Source: Spizellomyces punctatus DAOM BR117 (lineage: Eukaryota; Chytridiomycota; Chytridiomycetes; Spizellomycetales; Spizellomycetaceae). Taken from it: a stretch of 64,000 nucleotides of DNA. The stretch covers positions 593,397-657,396 of the forward strand of contig NW_015971543.1 in assembly GCF_000182565.1 (NCBI RefSeq), in the 5' to 3' direction. This document shows, piece by piece, positions 35,299 to 48,200 of the stretch (position 1 is the stretch's first letter; each line of letters starts with the position of its first letter). The notes beneath the pieces were generated by a model, which did not search any database, was not told the DNA's origin, and saw only the letters and a program-made list of their open reading frames with translations. A program made the translations under genes and the position numbers.

Positions 35299-38200
35299 CT
35301 ATGACTTCTCTTCACATGCGGGTCGTGAACCGTCCATGTCCTGTACAATTGGGGGTAGGCCATATCGCTCAAGCACGTCTAGAAGCATGGCTCTTGATAT
35401 CGGCTTGGATAGTGCCTCAGTAACTCCCACACGATGCAAGGCCGCGGGAGACTCAACCTGTGCTAAATGAGCAGTGGTTACCACAATTGGATGTGTGAAG
35501 CCTGCTGTCCGGATCCGGGCAGAAGCTTCCTGGCCACCCATTCCTGGCATTTCAAGGTCCTGCATGATAGAATTTTCAGTTGTCAAAGATAAAACCTCGA
35601 AAGGTTCTACAGATACTTACCATTAGTATGAGAACGTAGCTCGCCCAGTAACATCTCTGCAAAGCTTCAAATCCATTCGTTGCTTCATGCACTTCGTAAC
35701 CAAAGCTTTCTAGCATCTTTGATAGAATATCCCTACTGACACTAGAATCATCCACAACCAGAACTAATTTTCGTCCCGAAGGTATCGTATCGCTCTGTAA
35801 TTCTCTGATAGTCGGTGGTATCCTACCACTATCGGGCGGATCAACATATATGTCCTTAAATTGTGATCCTCCGAGTAGACTGTGTGGAATTGAAAGATTG
35901 GACATTGAGCTGGAAGGTGTCGAAAGAGGGCTTGGCTTCAAGGCGCTAATCGTGTGATTCGCCCCCGGGTAGAGTGTATCAATTGATGGATCTAAAAAGG
36001 TAAACCCTATGAGACTGCGGAGAGATCGTACGGCACTTATCAATGAATATTTACCAAGCTGACGACCGTTCATGCCACCGTTTGCACTTGGTTCAATGAC
36101 TTGAATCGCCGCTGTAGCGGTAAGTCTCCCATCATTTTCCTTAACCTCAGCAACCCGCTGTTGATGTTGACTTCCTTCAGCATCAATCTTGATTCCGTTC
36201 GATGTAGTATCGAGTTTGCGAATACCATAACTCTTCAATATGCTTTCGATCTGTTCTTTGGTAAAGGGCTTCGGCAGCGCATGCGACATGCCGCATTGAC
36301 GCAACTGGGTCAAAGCTTTGGCCTCCTCGCCAGGTACCACGGAGGCTGTTGTTGCAACGATGGGCGCCTGGCAGCCCATGCTTCGAATAGAGCGCGTTGC
36401 TTCGTGACCATCCACCTGTGGCATCATCACTGTTGAGGACAAGATGAGTTTCATAACCACAACCACTAATGTAATTGAGGCACATACAATCCATAAAAAT
36501 GATAGCGTATCGGGTGGTCTTCTCTGCTTCGTACATTTCTATTGCTTCTTGCCCATCAGCAGCTTGATGGATGGGCAGGTCAGTTAATTTAGACAGATGG
36601 CGGCACAATATTCGGCGGTTGATCCCCGAGTCGTCCACAACCATGATGGCTTCTTTGACCGTCTCATAGCTACTATTAGGATATTCGGGATGCTCCCATG
36701 CCGACTTGACAGGTGGAGGTGAAATATTAAGCCCGTTCGAGGTGGATATTTGAGTTGGATCGGATATCTCTGGTACATCTATACATGTTCTGGAAATCTT
36801 GGGTGCATTGGGCGTTCCGGTGTGTCCCATTGGTGCGACCCATCCATTATGTGGTCGAGATGCAGATGGATCGGCATGTCTACTTGGGTCAACATGCAGT
36901 AACGAGCTACTCCTCCTTCTGTCCATCTGTCTACCTATGTTTGTCGAAATCTCTAGTGCTTTTGCTACAAGCGGTTCATTCATGACCTGTTTTGTGAGTG
37001 CTTCAAACCTCAGATCTGAGCTTCCCTGAATGGCACTTCCGTCCTCCAGTACCTCATCAACGACCGTGACCGGTAACGTGAACCTCAAGGTTGTTCCTTG
37101 CCCGAGTACAGTACTGACATGGATGTTACCCCCCATGAGTCTGGAGATTTCGTTCGTGATCGCCAATCCAAGCCCGCTCCCTCCATATTCTCTTGCTCCA
37201 GCTGGATGAAGCGCGTACGGCCGGAAGAGGAGATCGAGCTCGGCGGCAGTCATTCCGGGGCCTGTATCAGACACACTCATTGATAATTGCGTTTTGTCTT
37301 CTGCGTTTGGTATCGGGTTCGCGGATACGTGTACAGTGATGCGAGAATAAGACGGTGCAAACTGAGGAGGGGAATACCTGACACCTCAGCTGCAATACCA
37401 AATCCGACAGAACGAAATTCTGCTCTCGTACCTTGTAAGCATGGCTTATCATATTATTCAGGACCTAAATGACCAAATCCATCGATAATAGGTTCAATTA
37501 TTGTTTGGAAGATGCCAGGTTCATAAACGTACCTGTTGTGTTCTAACTGGATCGACCAAAATGCATTTTGGAACGCTCTCATCCACGATCGTCACAAAGT
37601 TGATGGCATGCTGCCTTACAAGTTCACTTGCCCATGTAAAGGTGTCATTTAGCAAACGTCGGACGTCCACAGGTAGACTGTGAAAATGAAAGTCGCCTTT
37701 CTCGCAGCGTCCCAAATCAAGAGTATCATTGACGAGACTCAGCATGTATTCAGAAGCTAATTTGACTGCCTGGGCTGAACGCTCGACATCGACATCATCG
37801 CCGTCCTTGTTGTCTTGTTCCTTGATACCAGAAGTTGAAACCGTCTCAAGGAGAAATGAACTCATATTCAGGATTGCATGGAGCGGCTATTCCAGTGAAA
37901 AGGTCAGCATGTCGCTTATTAGGTTTTATGCGCGCAGAATATGCAACGTACATTACGCAGCTCATGACAGAGAAAAGCGAGGAAGGCTGATTTGAGTTTA
38001 CTAGTCTGCTGTTCAGTATCACGCAGCTTTGCGGCACATTCCAGTGCTTCTTGCAATTCGCCTGTCCGCTGATCCACTAGCTTCTCTACTGACCTGATCA
38101 CTCGTTGATTTTCCGCCACCACAGCGACGACGTAGAGAGCAGCGAGAATCAGCATTGCGTACCAGAAACGTATTCGCTGCAACGGCTGCATGTGGAACGT

Positions 38201-39214
38201 CGGGCTACCGGGAGGCGGGCCTAAGGGAATGCCGGGAGGAGGTGGTGGTGGCGACGAAGATGAATCGTCCATGTCTCGGTCATTGAAAATGTAAGTACTA
38301 GAAGTTGACAGCGCTATCATTGCCGCCAGCGCTGTTGAACACAGGCCAGGTATGCCAAAGATGACCCCTGCGCACAGCATCAACGGGAAACTCGTAAAGA
38401 CGGAACATTCCACGACAACTCCTAGGTCCGACATTGTCTTTGCGAATACCTCTGGGAGAATGCAGGAAGTCGTAAAGGCCAGCGTAGCGCCAATCACTTC
38501 TATTCGTCGGGAAGATCCACGGTAATGAAATGCCTGCACTTGATCCATGTTCAAACAAGCGGCTAAAGGAGCAAGAACCGCTATTCCAAACCAATCGATC
38601 GGAAAATCTTGTCGGATATTGTTAAATATATTTTGCTCAGGATCGAACTGTTGCTTCAACCATGATCTAGTCAGGGAAGCCAGGCTACATACGAGGGGAC
38701 TCAGCACTGTGAAGACCACTGCTGCCCGAGGGATGTCAAACTGGTACGGCCGGTTTTTAATGAAGCGGAGGAGCACTGCAGCAGCAGCGAGGGACTCCAC
38801 CAAGCCAATTAGGGTATAACCTAGCGCTAAGGCAGCTTGATGTACTCTCCATAGAGCGCCAAAAACTGCTACAAAGTATCCGAAAGGCAACCCAATACGA
38901 ACTCGGCGGTTTGATCGAACAAGCGCACCGATCATGATACCGTTCGGCATCCAAACGGCAGGTTTGGTTCCGATACGAAGCCACAAGGAAAAACAGCCTG
39001 TTCCAAACAGGATGATGGTCCAAATGAATACCTGCCAAGGAGAATGGATGGACCATTGGTTTCCTTCTGCAGTTACGACTTTAGAGGCGATCCAACGCAT
39101 ACAGTGGAATGAATCTTTCTGTCGGTGTCCTCCAAGGTTGCTTCCCTTTGATAGTGCTTGTGGTAATTGCTGCGAGGTCAATCCCTCTTCAAGTCGGCCC
39201 TCCTGGGAAGTCAT
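35299..39214 (-). CDS. MASE1-type hybrid histidine kinase with two receiver domains
   Basis: Six exons (39214-37952, 37886-37533, 37464-37432, 37361-36488, 36429-35621, 35559-35299) give 1197 residues. Residues ~55-300 form a multi-pass MASE1 sensor (PAVWMPNGIMIGALV, then IDWFGIAVLAPL). A poly-Ser/poly-Pro loop, a last helix, and a coiled coil lead to the HisKA box FLCHELRNPLHAI (phospho-accepting His). The ATPase follows: N box NNMISHAYK, DTGPGM, LFRPY, GGSGLGLAI. Receiver 1 has VVDDSGINR, FMDLMMP and LPKPF; receiver 2 has VVDDSSVSR, LMDLEMP and LSKPI. All phosphotransfer residues are present. Signals should pass through an Hpt protein to response regulators. A possible short upstream exon means the N-terminus is not certain. 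Confidence 0.93.
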
Positions 39215-40125
39215 TACAGGCAACGACCCGTTTGCACCACCGGTTGCCTAAGGGGAATCTCGTGCATTGTTCAGAAGTTTATAAATTTGTGGGAGCCTCC
39301 GATCTTCAACCGTCATGGTCAACATCGTGGCGGTAATTGAGGATCTGGTCCTGAAGGTGACCTTAAACCCCGTATTGCTGACTTTGGGTGGATATTGCTG
39401 ACTAATGTGGCTTGCGTTCCTGCGCCACAGTTTTCAGCATAAAAGGTGGACGCCCTCCATCTCCTCCCCGGTTTCTTTTGCTTTACTCGCCCATTAATAT
39501 CCATGCAGCGGCTTCTTTCTTTGGTTGAGCATTTCTGCGGGAAAGATGGGCCAGAGGAAATCATGTCTTTTGATCTTAGCACATTTGCGTTTTTCCACCG
39601 CAGACGTGTTATAGAGAAAGGCACAATATCCTAAGTGGATTCGATTGTGGAAATGGCGCATAGTTTAATGAACGCCTGGGTAGGCTTGCAAGTGTTTAAA
39701 AGGCACTCGCATTAGGGCTACTCTGAAGCGTTGCCTGACACACCTTTGACGGTTGTTTGACATCTTTGGGAAGAACTTAGGCGGCAACAGAGTTTTGTTG
39801 CAATGGGCCTGGGCCGATTTATCATGCTTGGTATCTCCCTGTTTCGTGGTTTCCAATTTTGAACGAAAATCGCACTTTTGGCAAGCCATGAGGAAACCCT
39901 GGCAGAGCACGCACCAAGGGCACCAAGGACAACCACCCGCCGGGAGATATGGAGACCGATCGCATGATTCGTCTTAACGGACATGCAGTACATCTTTCCA
40001 TTTTTTCTCGACATATTTAGCTTATGTAATGTGTGTGGCGCAGCCATGTACCCGACAGCGTTTCACGTCGCCCATCAAACACACAAGGCTCATTCTCTTC
40101 AACGATAGTACATTTCGCAAAAGCA
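39215..40125. other. Divergent promoter between histidine kinase and RA-like genes
   Basis: About 0.9 kb. Minus-strand frames at 39319-39624 and 39665-40047 start with ATG but have no recognised domain and overlap each other's alternatives, so no gene is called. Confidence 0.4.
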
Positions 40126-40884
40126 ATGCCCTCCGAACAAACGTACCAAGTGACTATCTTTGTGCAAACAGTATCCCAGCGAGATCCTGTTGAACCCGTC
40201 TCCTTATCTCTGCTAGCGCGTGCAACAACACAAGACGTAGTTCGTGCGGTTGTAGGCATGACTAAAATGGCGAGTGCTCGACAGGAAGCAGGAAATCAGT
40301 GGAAGTTGTATGAGACAGAGTTTGTCCGTGGTGAGTTTGGGGTGTCGTGCCAATGTTGCTCTTGTATGAGGAATTTTTTCGTGAACTGATTGACCGAGTG
40401 GTAGACGAGGAACATGAGGTCCCAGGAACTGGACGGAAAAAGGAACCCAGACACGACGTTTCCCATCGTAAGTTTCACGCCAATATCGCATATGGTGCAG
40501 TCAACCGTACTTATACTCTTTCTATAGGCAAACTAATTCGGCAGCTGCTACCAGACGAACACCCCATCATCGTCCAACAAACCTGGCTAACTCAGCAAAA
40601 TGCTGAAAACATTCATTTCTATTTGATGGAAGTTAAAGAGAAAAGGGCAACCTATGGGGCTTTTGATGAACTGCGCAAAGTATGGCCGACTCTATTTCAC
40701 TTGGTTTGCTGGATCACACTCTCATATCTGCTTATAGGAGCAATGTAAATCGCTACCCCTTCCGAAATTGTACAAGCGACTGCAAACGATTGATCACGAA
40801 GAAGCGCAGACTGTCGATGATGTGAGACGAAAGTATCAGAATCAACGTAATATGATTATGAAGAGAATGGCTGAGCTTTCATGA
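40126..40884 (+). CDS. Small RA/ubiquitin-like fold protein
   Basis: Four exons (40126-40330, 40426-40467, 40528-40679, 40738-40884) give 181 residues. The sequence has a beta-grasp pattern: a first strand pair (YQVTIFVQT, VSLSLLARATTQDVVRAVV), WKLYETEF, then LIRQLLPDEHPIIVQQTW and IHFYLMEVKE. That order, especially the RxLxxxEhP-like segment, resembles Ras-association domains, which bind GTP-loaded small GTPases. The C-terminal part is a basic helix (KYQNQRNMIMKRMAEL). It could be an adaptor. Sequence divergence makes the RA call tentative. Confidence 0.65.
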
Positions 40885-41410
40885 CTTGCGGGTAGTAGCT
40901 TACATATTCATTTGAGAATATAGCGGGAAGTAGATACTTGTACATAGCATTGTAGATAGTGCATGTTTTGCGAAAGGCGGAGAAATATACTACTCAATAA
41001 ACTTAGAATGAAGTTGGCCTTTTGTCACTGTTATTGGTTGACAAGAGCATGTGATGTAACATGATGGGAAACCAATCCTCACGAGCTTGGACAGTTTAAC
41101 GCACAATACCACGGTAAAACAATAACTGGAAGGCGATCGATCGGAGTTTTGCTCAGCAGAGTGTTTCTGGTCAAAGCACGGCTTATCGCACGCGATGCAA
41201 ATCCTGTCTCATCCGTCAGGGTTTGCTGCACGGGCAACAAAAAAAGGGCTCCCGACGGTGATTATTTACCAGCGGATCGCGGCTCGTTGGAGAGCTCTGA
41301 TGCCACCGACTATAACTGTCACCATTTTACCTAATTATCACGTAATCCGGTCCGCTGGAGAAATTGCCCAACGAGCTTTCTGTTGCTCCAACATTTTCAA
41401 AACAGACAAT
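40885..41410. other. Intergenic, no gene seen
   Basis: The 526 bp between two plus-strand genes hold the 3' flank of the RA-like gene and the promoter of the UPF0193 gene. No repeat or RNA gene was found. Confidence 0.5.
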
Positions 41411-42548
41411 ATGTCGGATCGCCTGACAAGTGCATTACCTGTCACAATTCCTAATCTCCGCTCTTATCCGGAGACCCGTTCTGCACCTCTGCACCCTCCC
41501 TGGCGAAATGGTAATAATGCGGCCGGAAAAGAGCATTCATCTGTGTCAAAGGAGAGCGACTTGAGTGCTGGAACGAGGAGTGTTTTAAAGTGTGAGTCTA
41601 GAGAGCAGGTCAGACAGGTTTACAAATGGATTCAAATTGGACGTTGCCGCTAATCTATTATTTTGCATTGCCGATTGTAGCCATGATGAGATCCTCCAAA
41701 CTCTCACAATCTCAACAGCGATTCCTTGACAGCTTCCTCCAAGGTATGCAAGAGCTTGTCTACCTTGACTGGTTCACCTTGCTTTTATCACATGTTGATA
41801 TGGTGCAACAGGCGGTGCCCCTCTTCCAGCTACACCCACCCCCGGCATGTCTTTCCGCCCATCCGCGTCTGCATCCTCGCCCGTATCACACGACAAGATC
41901 ACTGTCTCCCGAACGCATCTTCCACCGACTCATCGTCCTCAAATCCGAACACTAGGCCAGATTGCGCAAACAGATGCGTTTGAGATTGAGAGGTACCGAC
42001 CAACACCTAAAAGTGAGACATTTTCTCTATTGTTGAGTTTGCCATGGGGTCGCCATTATAACCCGCGTTTTTTCTTGATAGAGAATTATGCACTTGAAAA
42101 GGACCGTCTCCAGACGTTGATGGCAACAAACGGACACACTTCTCCTGCTGCAGAGTCAGATATCTATTCCGAAACACAACCCAACAAACGAACAAGCCGA
42201 CATCACGAGGATGAGAACGATGATGTCTTGGATGAATTTGACATGGGTTTGTTGGCCTCGCAGTTCCTTTTTTGTCTTTGCTTTTGGTGACAAGTACTAT
42301 GATCGTAGTCATGAAGGAGATTGAAGACAGACGGCAATGGTTAGATGACATGATAGCCCTTGGACATGGAGAAAAATTCAAAAGGCAAATTCAAACAGAG
42401 ATTGCACAGGTTGGTGTAAATGTGGATCACCGAATTGATTTCAACACCGTATTGAAAACGTATTTTGGGTTTGCAGCGAATCAAACGGCTGGAGCAGATT
42501 GATCGTGAACGGACACTTGCTGCTAGAATACCCACGACGAGAACATGA
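41411..42548 (+). CDS. UPF0193 (EVG1/C22orf23-like) protein
   Basis: Six exons (41411-41591, 41681-41743, 41812-42012, 42082-42246, 42309-42409, 42477-42548) give 260 residues. Family landmarks are MMRSSKLSQSQQRFLDSFLQGGAPLP in two pieces near residue 65 and the C-terminal EIEDRRQWLDDMIALGHG followed by KRQIQTEIAQRIKRLEQID. UPF0193 members occur mainly in organisms with cilia or flagella; a direct axonemal role is plausible but unproven. Its presence supports a zoosporic fungus. The middle is Pro/Ser-rich and disordered. Confidence 0.85.
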
Positions 42549-42747
42549 CAATCCTTGTTTAAAATACTGCGTGCATGCAACTGGAAACCAACGACGGCAA
42601 GAAACTTGGCGGTGATTGACCGGTGCTTTTTATTTTATACAAGTTTACAAGTAATTCAATGGTGGCGCTTTTGCGTTATGATACAACCAAGAATACACAG
42701 CTTCTGCCAACACTTCTGGTATATTGACTCCTGTACAGCCTGTCTCC

Positions 42748-43867
42748 TTAAGCGTAGACCAAGTAGCGGTAGTGCTTTTCCTTCTTTTCATCTCCTCCGT
42801 AAGGCACGAATGCGCCGTCGAGATGCTCCGCAACCTTTGCCGGCTGCACACTGTTCTTAATGTGAGCCTGAGCAATGTACAATGGCCGTCCGTCTGACTC
42901 GCGACCTCCCTCGACAAGTTTCAAGCCTTGGGTATTCTTCAAGTGGCCCTCACCATCAACCCACTTGACCGCATTCTCATAACCGAGAAGGATCTCGTAC
43001 TTGGGCACGATGACTTCTTTCCCGCCGTAAGCAATACGAGCACCCTCTTTCATATCCTTTGAAATCTTCCCAATGTGGACACCCTTGTCGTAGTAGGCTC
43101 GGGCAATGTATAGCGGAGTTCCATCCGATTCTTGGCCGCCTCGGATAGCCCCTTGAGGAATGTTGTTGCCATCGGTGAGGATCCAGGTGACAGGAGGGAG
43201 AGGGCGGTTGTTCTTGATCGCCTCGAGGTACTCTCCCTGGCGGCGACGAGCATCTTGCTCCCAGTTCGAGGCGCCCCAGGCGGTTTCGGCCTTGTCCTCC
43301 TTGGCATCATTGTACTTGTCCCAGGCAAAGGCACCAATACCGACTGCAGCAGCAGTTCCCAGAATTCCACCGCCAATCTTCAATTGATCGTCGCTGACGT
43401 GGAAGCCACCAATGTCGAAGCCATCCTTCTTTTGTTTGCGTGGGTCATCACTATTTTCAGGTACAACGGCGGGAATGGAGCCATAACCTTGTTGGTTTTG
43501 CTGTCCATAACCGTAGCCTTGCTGCTGCTGGGGCGGTTGTTGCTGATATTGCTGCTGCTGGGGCGGTTGTTGCTGATATTGTTGTTGCTGTGGTTGGTAT
43601 CCTCCCTGTTGCTGATGATGATGGTGCTGCTGTTGCCCGCATTCATTGTCGGCGACGCGTCCCCAGAGAGCGGGAGTACGATCGGGTGTCCAGTCACCTT
43701 GCGAGCGATGGGGCTGCAAGAATAGAGTAGGAGGTTAATGACTTTTTCTTCATCGCCAGCGTTTTTCCTAAAGTATACATTACCTGAATCACACGGTAAT
43801 GGCTTCCTTGATATTCAACGACACTGCCATTGCCGTAGTCGGTACCGGGTTGCCAGCATTGGGTCAT
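42748..43867 (-). CDS. CBM5/12-like and DM9 (DUF3421) domain protein with Gln-rich linker
   Basis: Two exons (43867-43784 and 43713-42748) give 349 residues. The first ~48 residues fit a chitin-binding CBM5/12 module: CWQPG, VVEYQGSHYRVIQPH, DWTPDRTPALW. A His/Gln-rich low-complexity linker follows, containing a decapeptide QQQQYQQQPP repeat, then GFHVSDDQLKIGGGILGTAA with a Gly/Ala-rich hydrophobic stretch. The C-terminal half has two DM9-type repeats (VTWILTDGNNIPQGAI, GGQESDGTPLYIARAYY; WVDGEGHLKN, GGRESDGRPLYIAQAH). DM9 proteins bind sugars such as mannose in animals. There is no signal peptide, so it may be cytosolic and bind glycans released in the cell. Confidence 0.85.
43525..43600. 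repeat. 30-bp coding tandem repeat, two copies
   Basis: A 30-bp unit, ctgctgctggggcggttg plus ttgctgatattg, occurs twice in a row and encodes the Gln/Pro decapeptide repeat in the linker of the CBM-DM9 protein. A partial third copy follows. Confidence 0.8.
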
Positions 43868-45275
43868 GGTTGCGAAATGCTTGTTAAAGATTCGGATTTA
43901 ATGCTTTTCACAAAAAGTAGCTTTCTTGAACAAAGACGAAGAGAGGAAATGCAAGATCGCCCTCCCTTTTTATATCCTTTCATAACGAAACGCACAGCCC
44001 AACTTGGCGTCAAAATCATCAAATTGTGTGTGATGTCAGGAAGGTTCTTTTATGCTGTGCCGTTTTGCCTTTTTAGTTGGAGAAACCTTTTGGGGTAGGC
44101 GGAAGGAGAGGTTTTGACGGCAATCTGCGCGCCATTAAGCAACTACACGTCATCATCATTCAACAACACAAACGTCAAAACAGCCGCCGCTTGCTGCCAA
44201 AAGGCTTTTTATTTGCCAAGGAAATGAGTCTGCCTACACTATCCGTTTCGTTTAAACAGTAGGGACACACTATTGACAAAAGGTGCAAGTCCCTTCTAGC
44301 AAGATCTACCCTCCACAAATGTGTGTGCAAATCAAATCATCTTGGCGGCGGATCCGTTCATGGGCTGTCAGAAACACACATACAAGTACACCGCTTTTTG
44401 ACATTTTTGCTGTTCTCCCCCCGCGCTCATCGCCATGCTTAGGCGGGTCCCCGTTCTCCCCAATTTCCACTGGATACGCCCCTCCATCCAACGTGGTTTC
44501 CCGTTTTCAACAACGGTGATGAGGTGATGCGGTTTACTTCATCGACATCCAATTTAGGATAAATGAGCATACTGAGTAAGCCACGCTGCTTACGCAAGCG
44601 ACTGCTGTGTTCAACCAACATCCAAGGGTAAGAACTCACCTTCCTGCTTGCTCCTGGTTGGGAACTTGGACGACGGCAATTGGCGATCTCCTTGCTACCA
44701 CTTGTCGCTATGAATCCTCCACCTTTGTCTTTGCAATGAGAATGGGCCATCGTAGTGTAAAGTGGCAACATGTGTCAAAAAGTTGCAATCTATTCAGGTT
44801 CTGCAATTTGAAATACGTGAGGGTTGCTGATGGCATCTGTGATCCTCAAGTAAGGGTGCAAATCAAAATATTGTTCTCATGCTATTGCATGGATAGCAAT
44901 GAGAGACCCCCCAATGTCATCATCGCTGTGTGTGGTTGTTCAATGCAGTGGCTTTTGTGATCCGGCTAGAATCCATGCTACCACCTTGGAGCCGCTGTTA
45001 AATCGCATGTCCGCGGCCAGGCTGTCGAGTCCGGATGTTTTTTGGTCTTAGGGATCCAATCGAGGCTCATCACAGAGACAAGTGATGCCAGATCGAAAAG
45101 ACCCCTACAGTTCTTGTTCTGCTTTGAATGCTCCCGCCCTTTGAGGGATGTAAATAATGCGGACGACCCGCCCTCAACCAAAGAAAGGTCTACATAAGTA
45201 GGCATGCGTGCATAGCACGGAAGGAACATCCCGCGGCAAGTGGGTGCATGTTATCTTTCTATTTCTCAGTGGAAC
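43868..45275. other. Divergent region between CBM-DM9 and MHYT genes
   Basis: It holds a 110-codon minus-strand ORF (44439-44771) that begins MLPLYTTMAHSH and contains an optional in-frame intron of 51 nt with an AAG/GTGAGT donor. Coding status is unknown (about 0.25). No other gene is seen in the 1.4 kb. Confidence 0.35.
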
Positions 45276-48200
45276 ATGGCTTTAATAATCCACTGGATGG
45301 GTGGGGTTGTCGTGGCCAGTTATATCGTCTCCTCAGCTGGCGCTTGGGTAGCACTTGAATTGACTCGCTTGCGCTCTAGTAATAGGTTTGTTGACTTGAT
45401 GCCATACAAACAGGATTGTTTGAAATTATCACTCATCACAAAACTTGGTAGAGGATGGCAAAATTTGGTTTATCTCTTGTTGGCGAGCTTTGTCCTTGGT
45501 GGACTAGCCATTTTTACTATGCATGTACGTATCGTTAGCAGCTGATTCATCATTCGCCCATCAAGCAACCTGTAAACTGTTTTGAATTCTTGATTAGTTC
45601 ATTGGCATGGCTGCCTTCAGACTCCAAAACACTGCAGCTTCTCCTCTCATCATGTTTGGTAAAGGGTAATGCTAGCGAGACCGTAAACATTTCCCGCGTT
45701 CCGATATTTAGGTTTATGGACTATTCCTTATCTCAGGCTGACCATTACGAGCATATTTATTCCAATGATTTCTGTTTTTGTTGGAATGTCCATTACCGGA
45801 GCCGCGGACAAACCGGCACTTTGGCGCATTGCACTTGGTAGGTCTTACTTTTCCTCATTCCGGCACTGCACGCAGAGTGACCTTGCTTTTACTCGACCTT
45901 TAGGAGGAGCATCAGCTGCCTTTGGGGTTCTCACGATGGTACGTGGTCGGGGGCCTTCAAGCTGGGTGAAAGTGACTTATCTTGTTCCTGCCAGCATTTT
46001 CTGGCAATGAAAGCGATGACCATTAACCTACGATGGAGACCTGGGATCATCGCACTTTCCAGTATCGTCGCCTGGCTCACGACTTCCGTCGCGTTGTTCA
46101 CATTTTTCAAGCTAAGGCAATACTGGCAAACGAGCTGGCTGAAGCAGGTCGGATGCGCCATGCTTTTGGGGGGAGCAATAACCGCCACGCATTATCTAGG
46201 TCAGTCCGTTGCGCGGGTCCGACTAGAGTAGCTTTTTGGGCTAAACTGTCGATAACAGCCATGTACGCCGCTTTTTACCAAGATGGAGATGTCAGTGTCC
46301 CCTCAGCATCAAGCCTAACTCAATCCCAAGTTCTCAACATTGGAGCAGGCTTCTCAGTGGTCACGGGTCTTTTGCTAGCTGCGCTTGCAGCACGACGCAT
46401 CCATGCGTTCTCGTACGGTGGCTCACAGCGTGGACAGCAACTGACATTGGCCTGCCTTTTACTCAACCGAGAGGGCCAAGTGCTTGTTGATATTGACGGG
46501 AAACTCCCTAACCGCCCTGTCACAGGAGAGTTTGATATAAGTCTCAAAAGCCCCCTCTCGCCCGCTCTACTATGGCTCTTGAAAGTCAGCTGTGCTTGGG
46601 GAAGATTGGGAAGGCTAGCCGCAGCGTTCCGCAAGAACTCGCGCAGGATTGAAAAACTCTTGACGGTGGGTAGCCTTTACGGATCCTCGCCGCACAAAGT
46701 GTCTCAGCTTGGTACAATGTTGCTGATACAAAAGCTTGTTCGCCAGACTCAGGATTATTCCTCCCCTGCGCAGACTGAAGGAAGTTCTACAAGTGGCAGT
46801 ACTAGTACGCCTTCGTCGTTCCACCGACTTGCCCTCATTCACGCAGTAACAACACTTTCCACCATGCTCGGTATAAGATTTCAATTAATGGGAGCCTTGT
46901 ACGATTGTCTGCTCGAAACTCAGGACGGATGGGTAGCGCTGATAGTGGACCAAGTTTCCCCGCATCGGGCAGATCTCTTGGCTGGCAAAGGGTTTCGGTG
47001 GTCGGATGTTGTGCATGTTCTCCCGCGTCTTGCGGCCGATTTGGGAGTAGAGCCCGAGCACACACAAAGTGTCATTGACGACATCCCTTCTTATGTGCAT
47101 AATCACTTTAGTCCTATCCCGCGCGGGCAGCATGTTGGTTTAATGGTCGTGATATCCTCTTTACGAGGTTTAAGGATCATGGTTGCAGAGCGGAATCGGT
47201 CTTCTCTTCCTCTTATCCCAATATCGTCCGACGCGTTTAACGAGCTGAGAAAAAGTAGGGGTGATATGAGCCAGCTTCTGAAGACGTATGCTTCTCAGCA
47301 AGCGCAAGCGGAAGCCCAAGGGGAGCAGCCAGCGCCTGCCGTGGAAATACTGAATGCCTTGGGGCAGCTTGGGGTCGCCCATCCCTCTGAAGAGGGGAGT
47401 TTATCAGCCAAGCTGACCTCATTCAAGTCTTCCCGACTCCCCTTCTCGTCCTTGACATCCCCCAGCGATATTCTTTGTCTACGTCGCCACGCTGGTTTCA
47501 AGTTTAACGACAATGTAACGCCGGCTACATCCTCATCTGGGCTGCCACGTTCCCCTCTTTCACAGTCGGAGGGTAGTCATTCTGATACCGATTTCGATCA
47601 AAATTGGATAGCTCGCATCCCATTCGAATCGTATGTTTATTCCTCCGACTCCAACAGTGTTGACATTATTCTCTTTACATATCTCCAGCATCGCTTGGGA
47701 ATTCCCTTCCTTCCACCTCCTGGGTTCAAAATGGTAGAATTGCAGACATTTGAAGCCACGCATTACTTTCGGTGTTTTCCTGAACGGCATGGGCGTGCAC
47801 TTGCGCGAGAGACGGATAGCGATTTGGTGGGATTCGCACATGAACATCAGGTAGAGGGAGATACCGGAACGAAGGGCACAGGACAAGGGGGAGATAGAAT
47901 GGCCACGGAGTCATCAGCGAATACAAACAAAGTCAGCTCATCCAAAGCCATTGAGAACCCGGATATGGTGGTAATTCACATCCAAGGCGAGAACGATCAA
48001 TCCGGCAACCCATCGAGCGACCGAAATCCAATGTGTATGGCTCTTGCTGCTGAGGATGGAGGGCAAGCAATGCAGTCCGAAGGATCTAGCTACAAAATCA
48101 TGGTTGCTCCGGAAAGCCATCCACGCAATACTGCCTGTGGCAACGCAGGCGATGCAGATGATTACGGAACGGACGTGTCTTTGAGCCGATCGTCCTCGTA

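Noticed and set aside
39665-40047. Minus-strand ORFs, one with an ACQKC motif
   Set aside because: The Cys motif briefly suggested a CRIPT-like protein, but the rest of that family pattern is absent.
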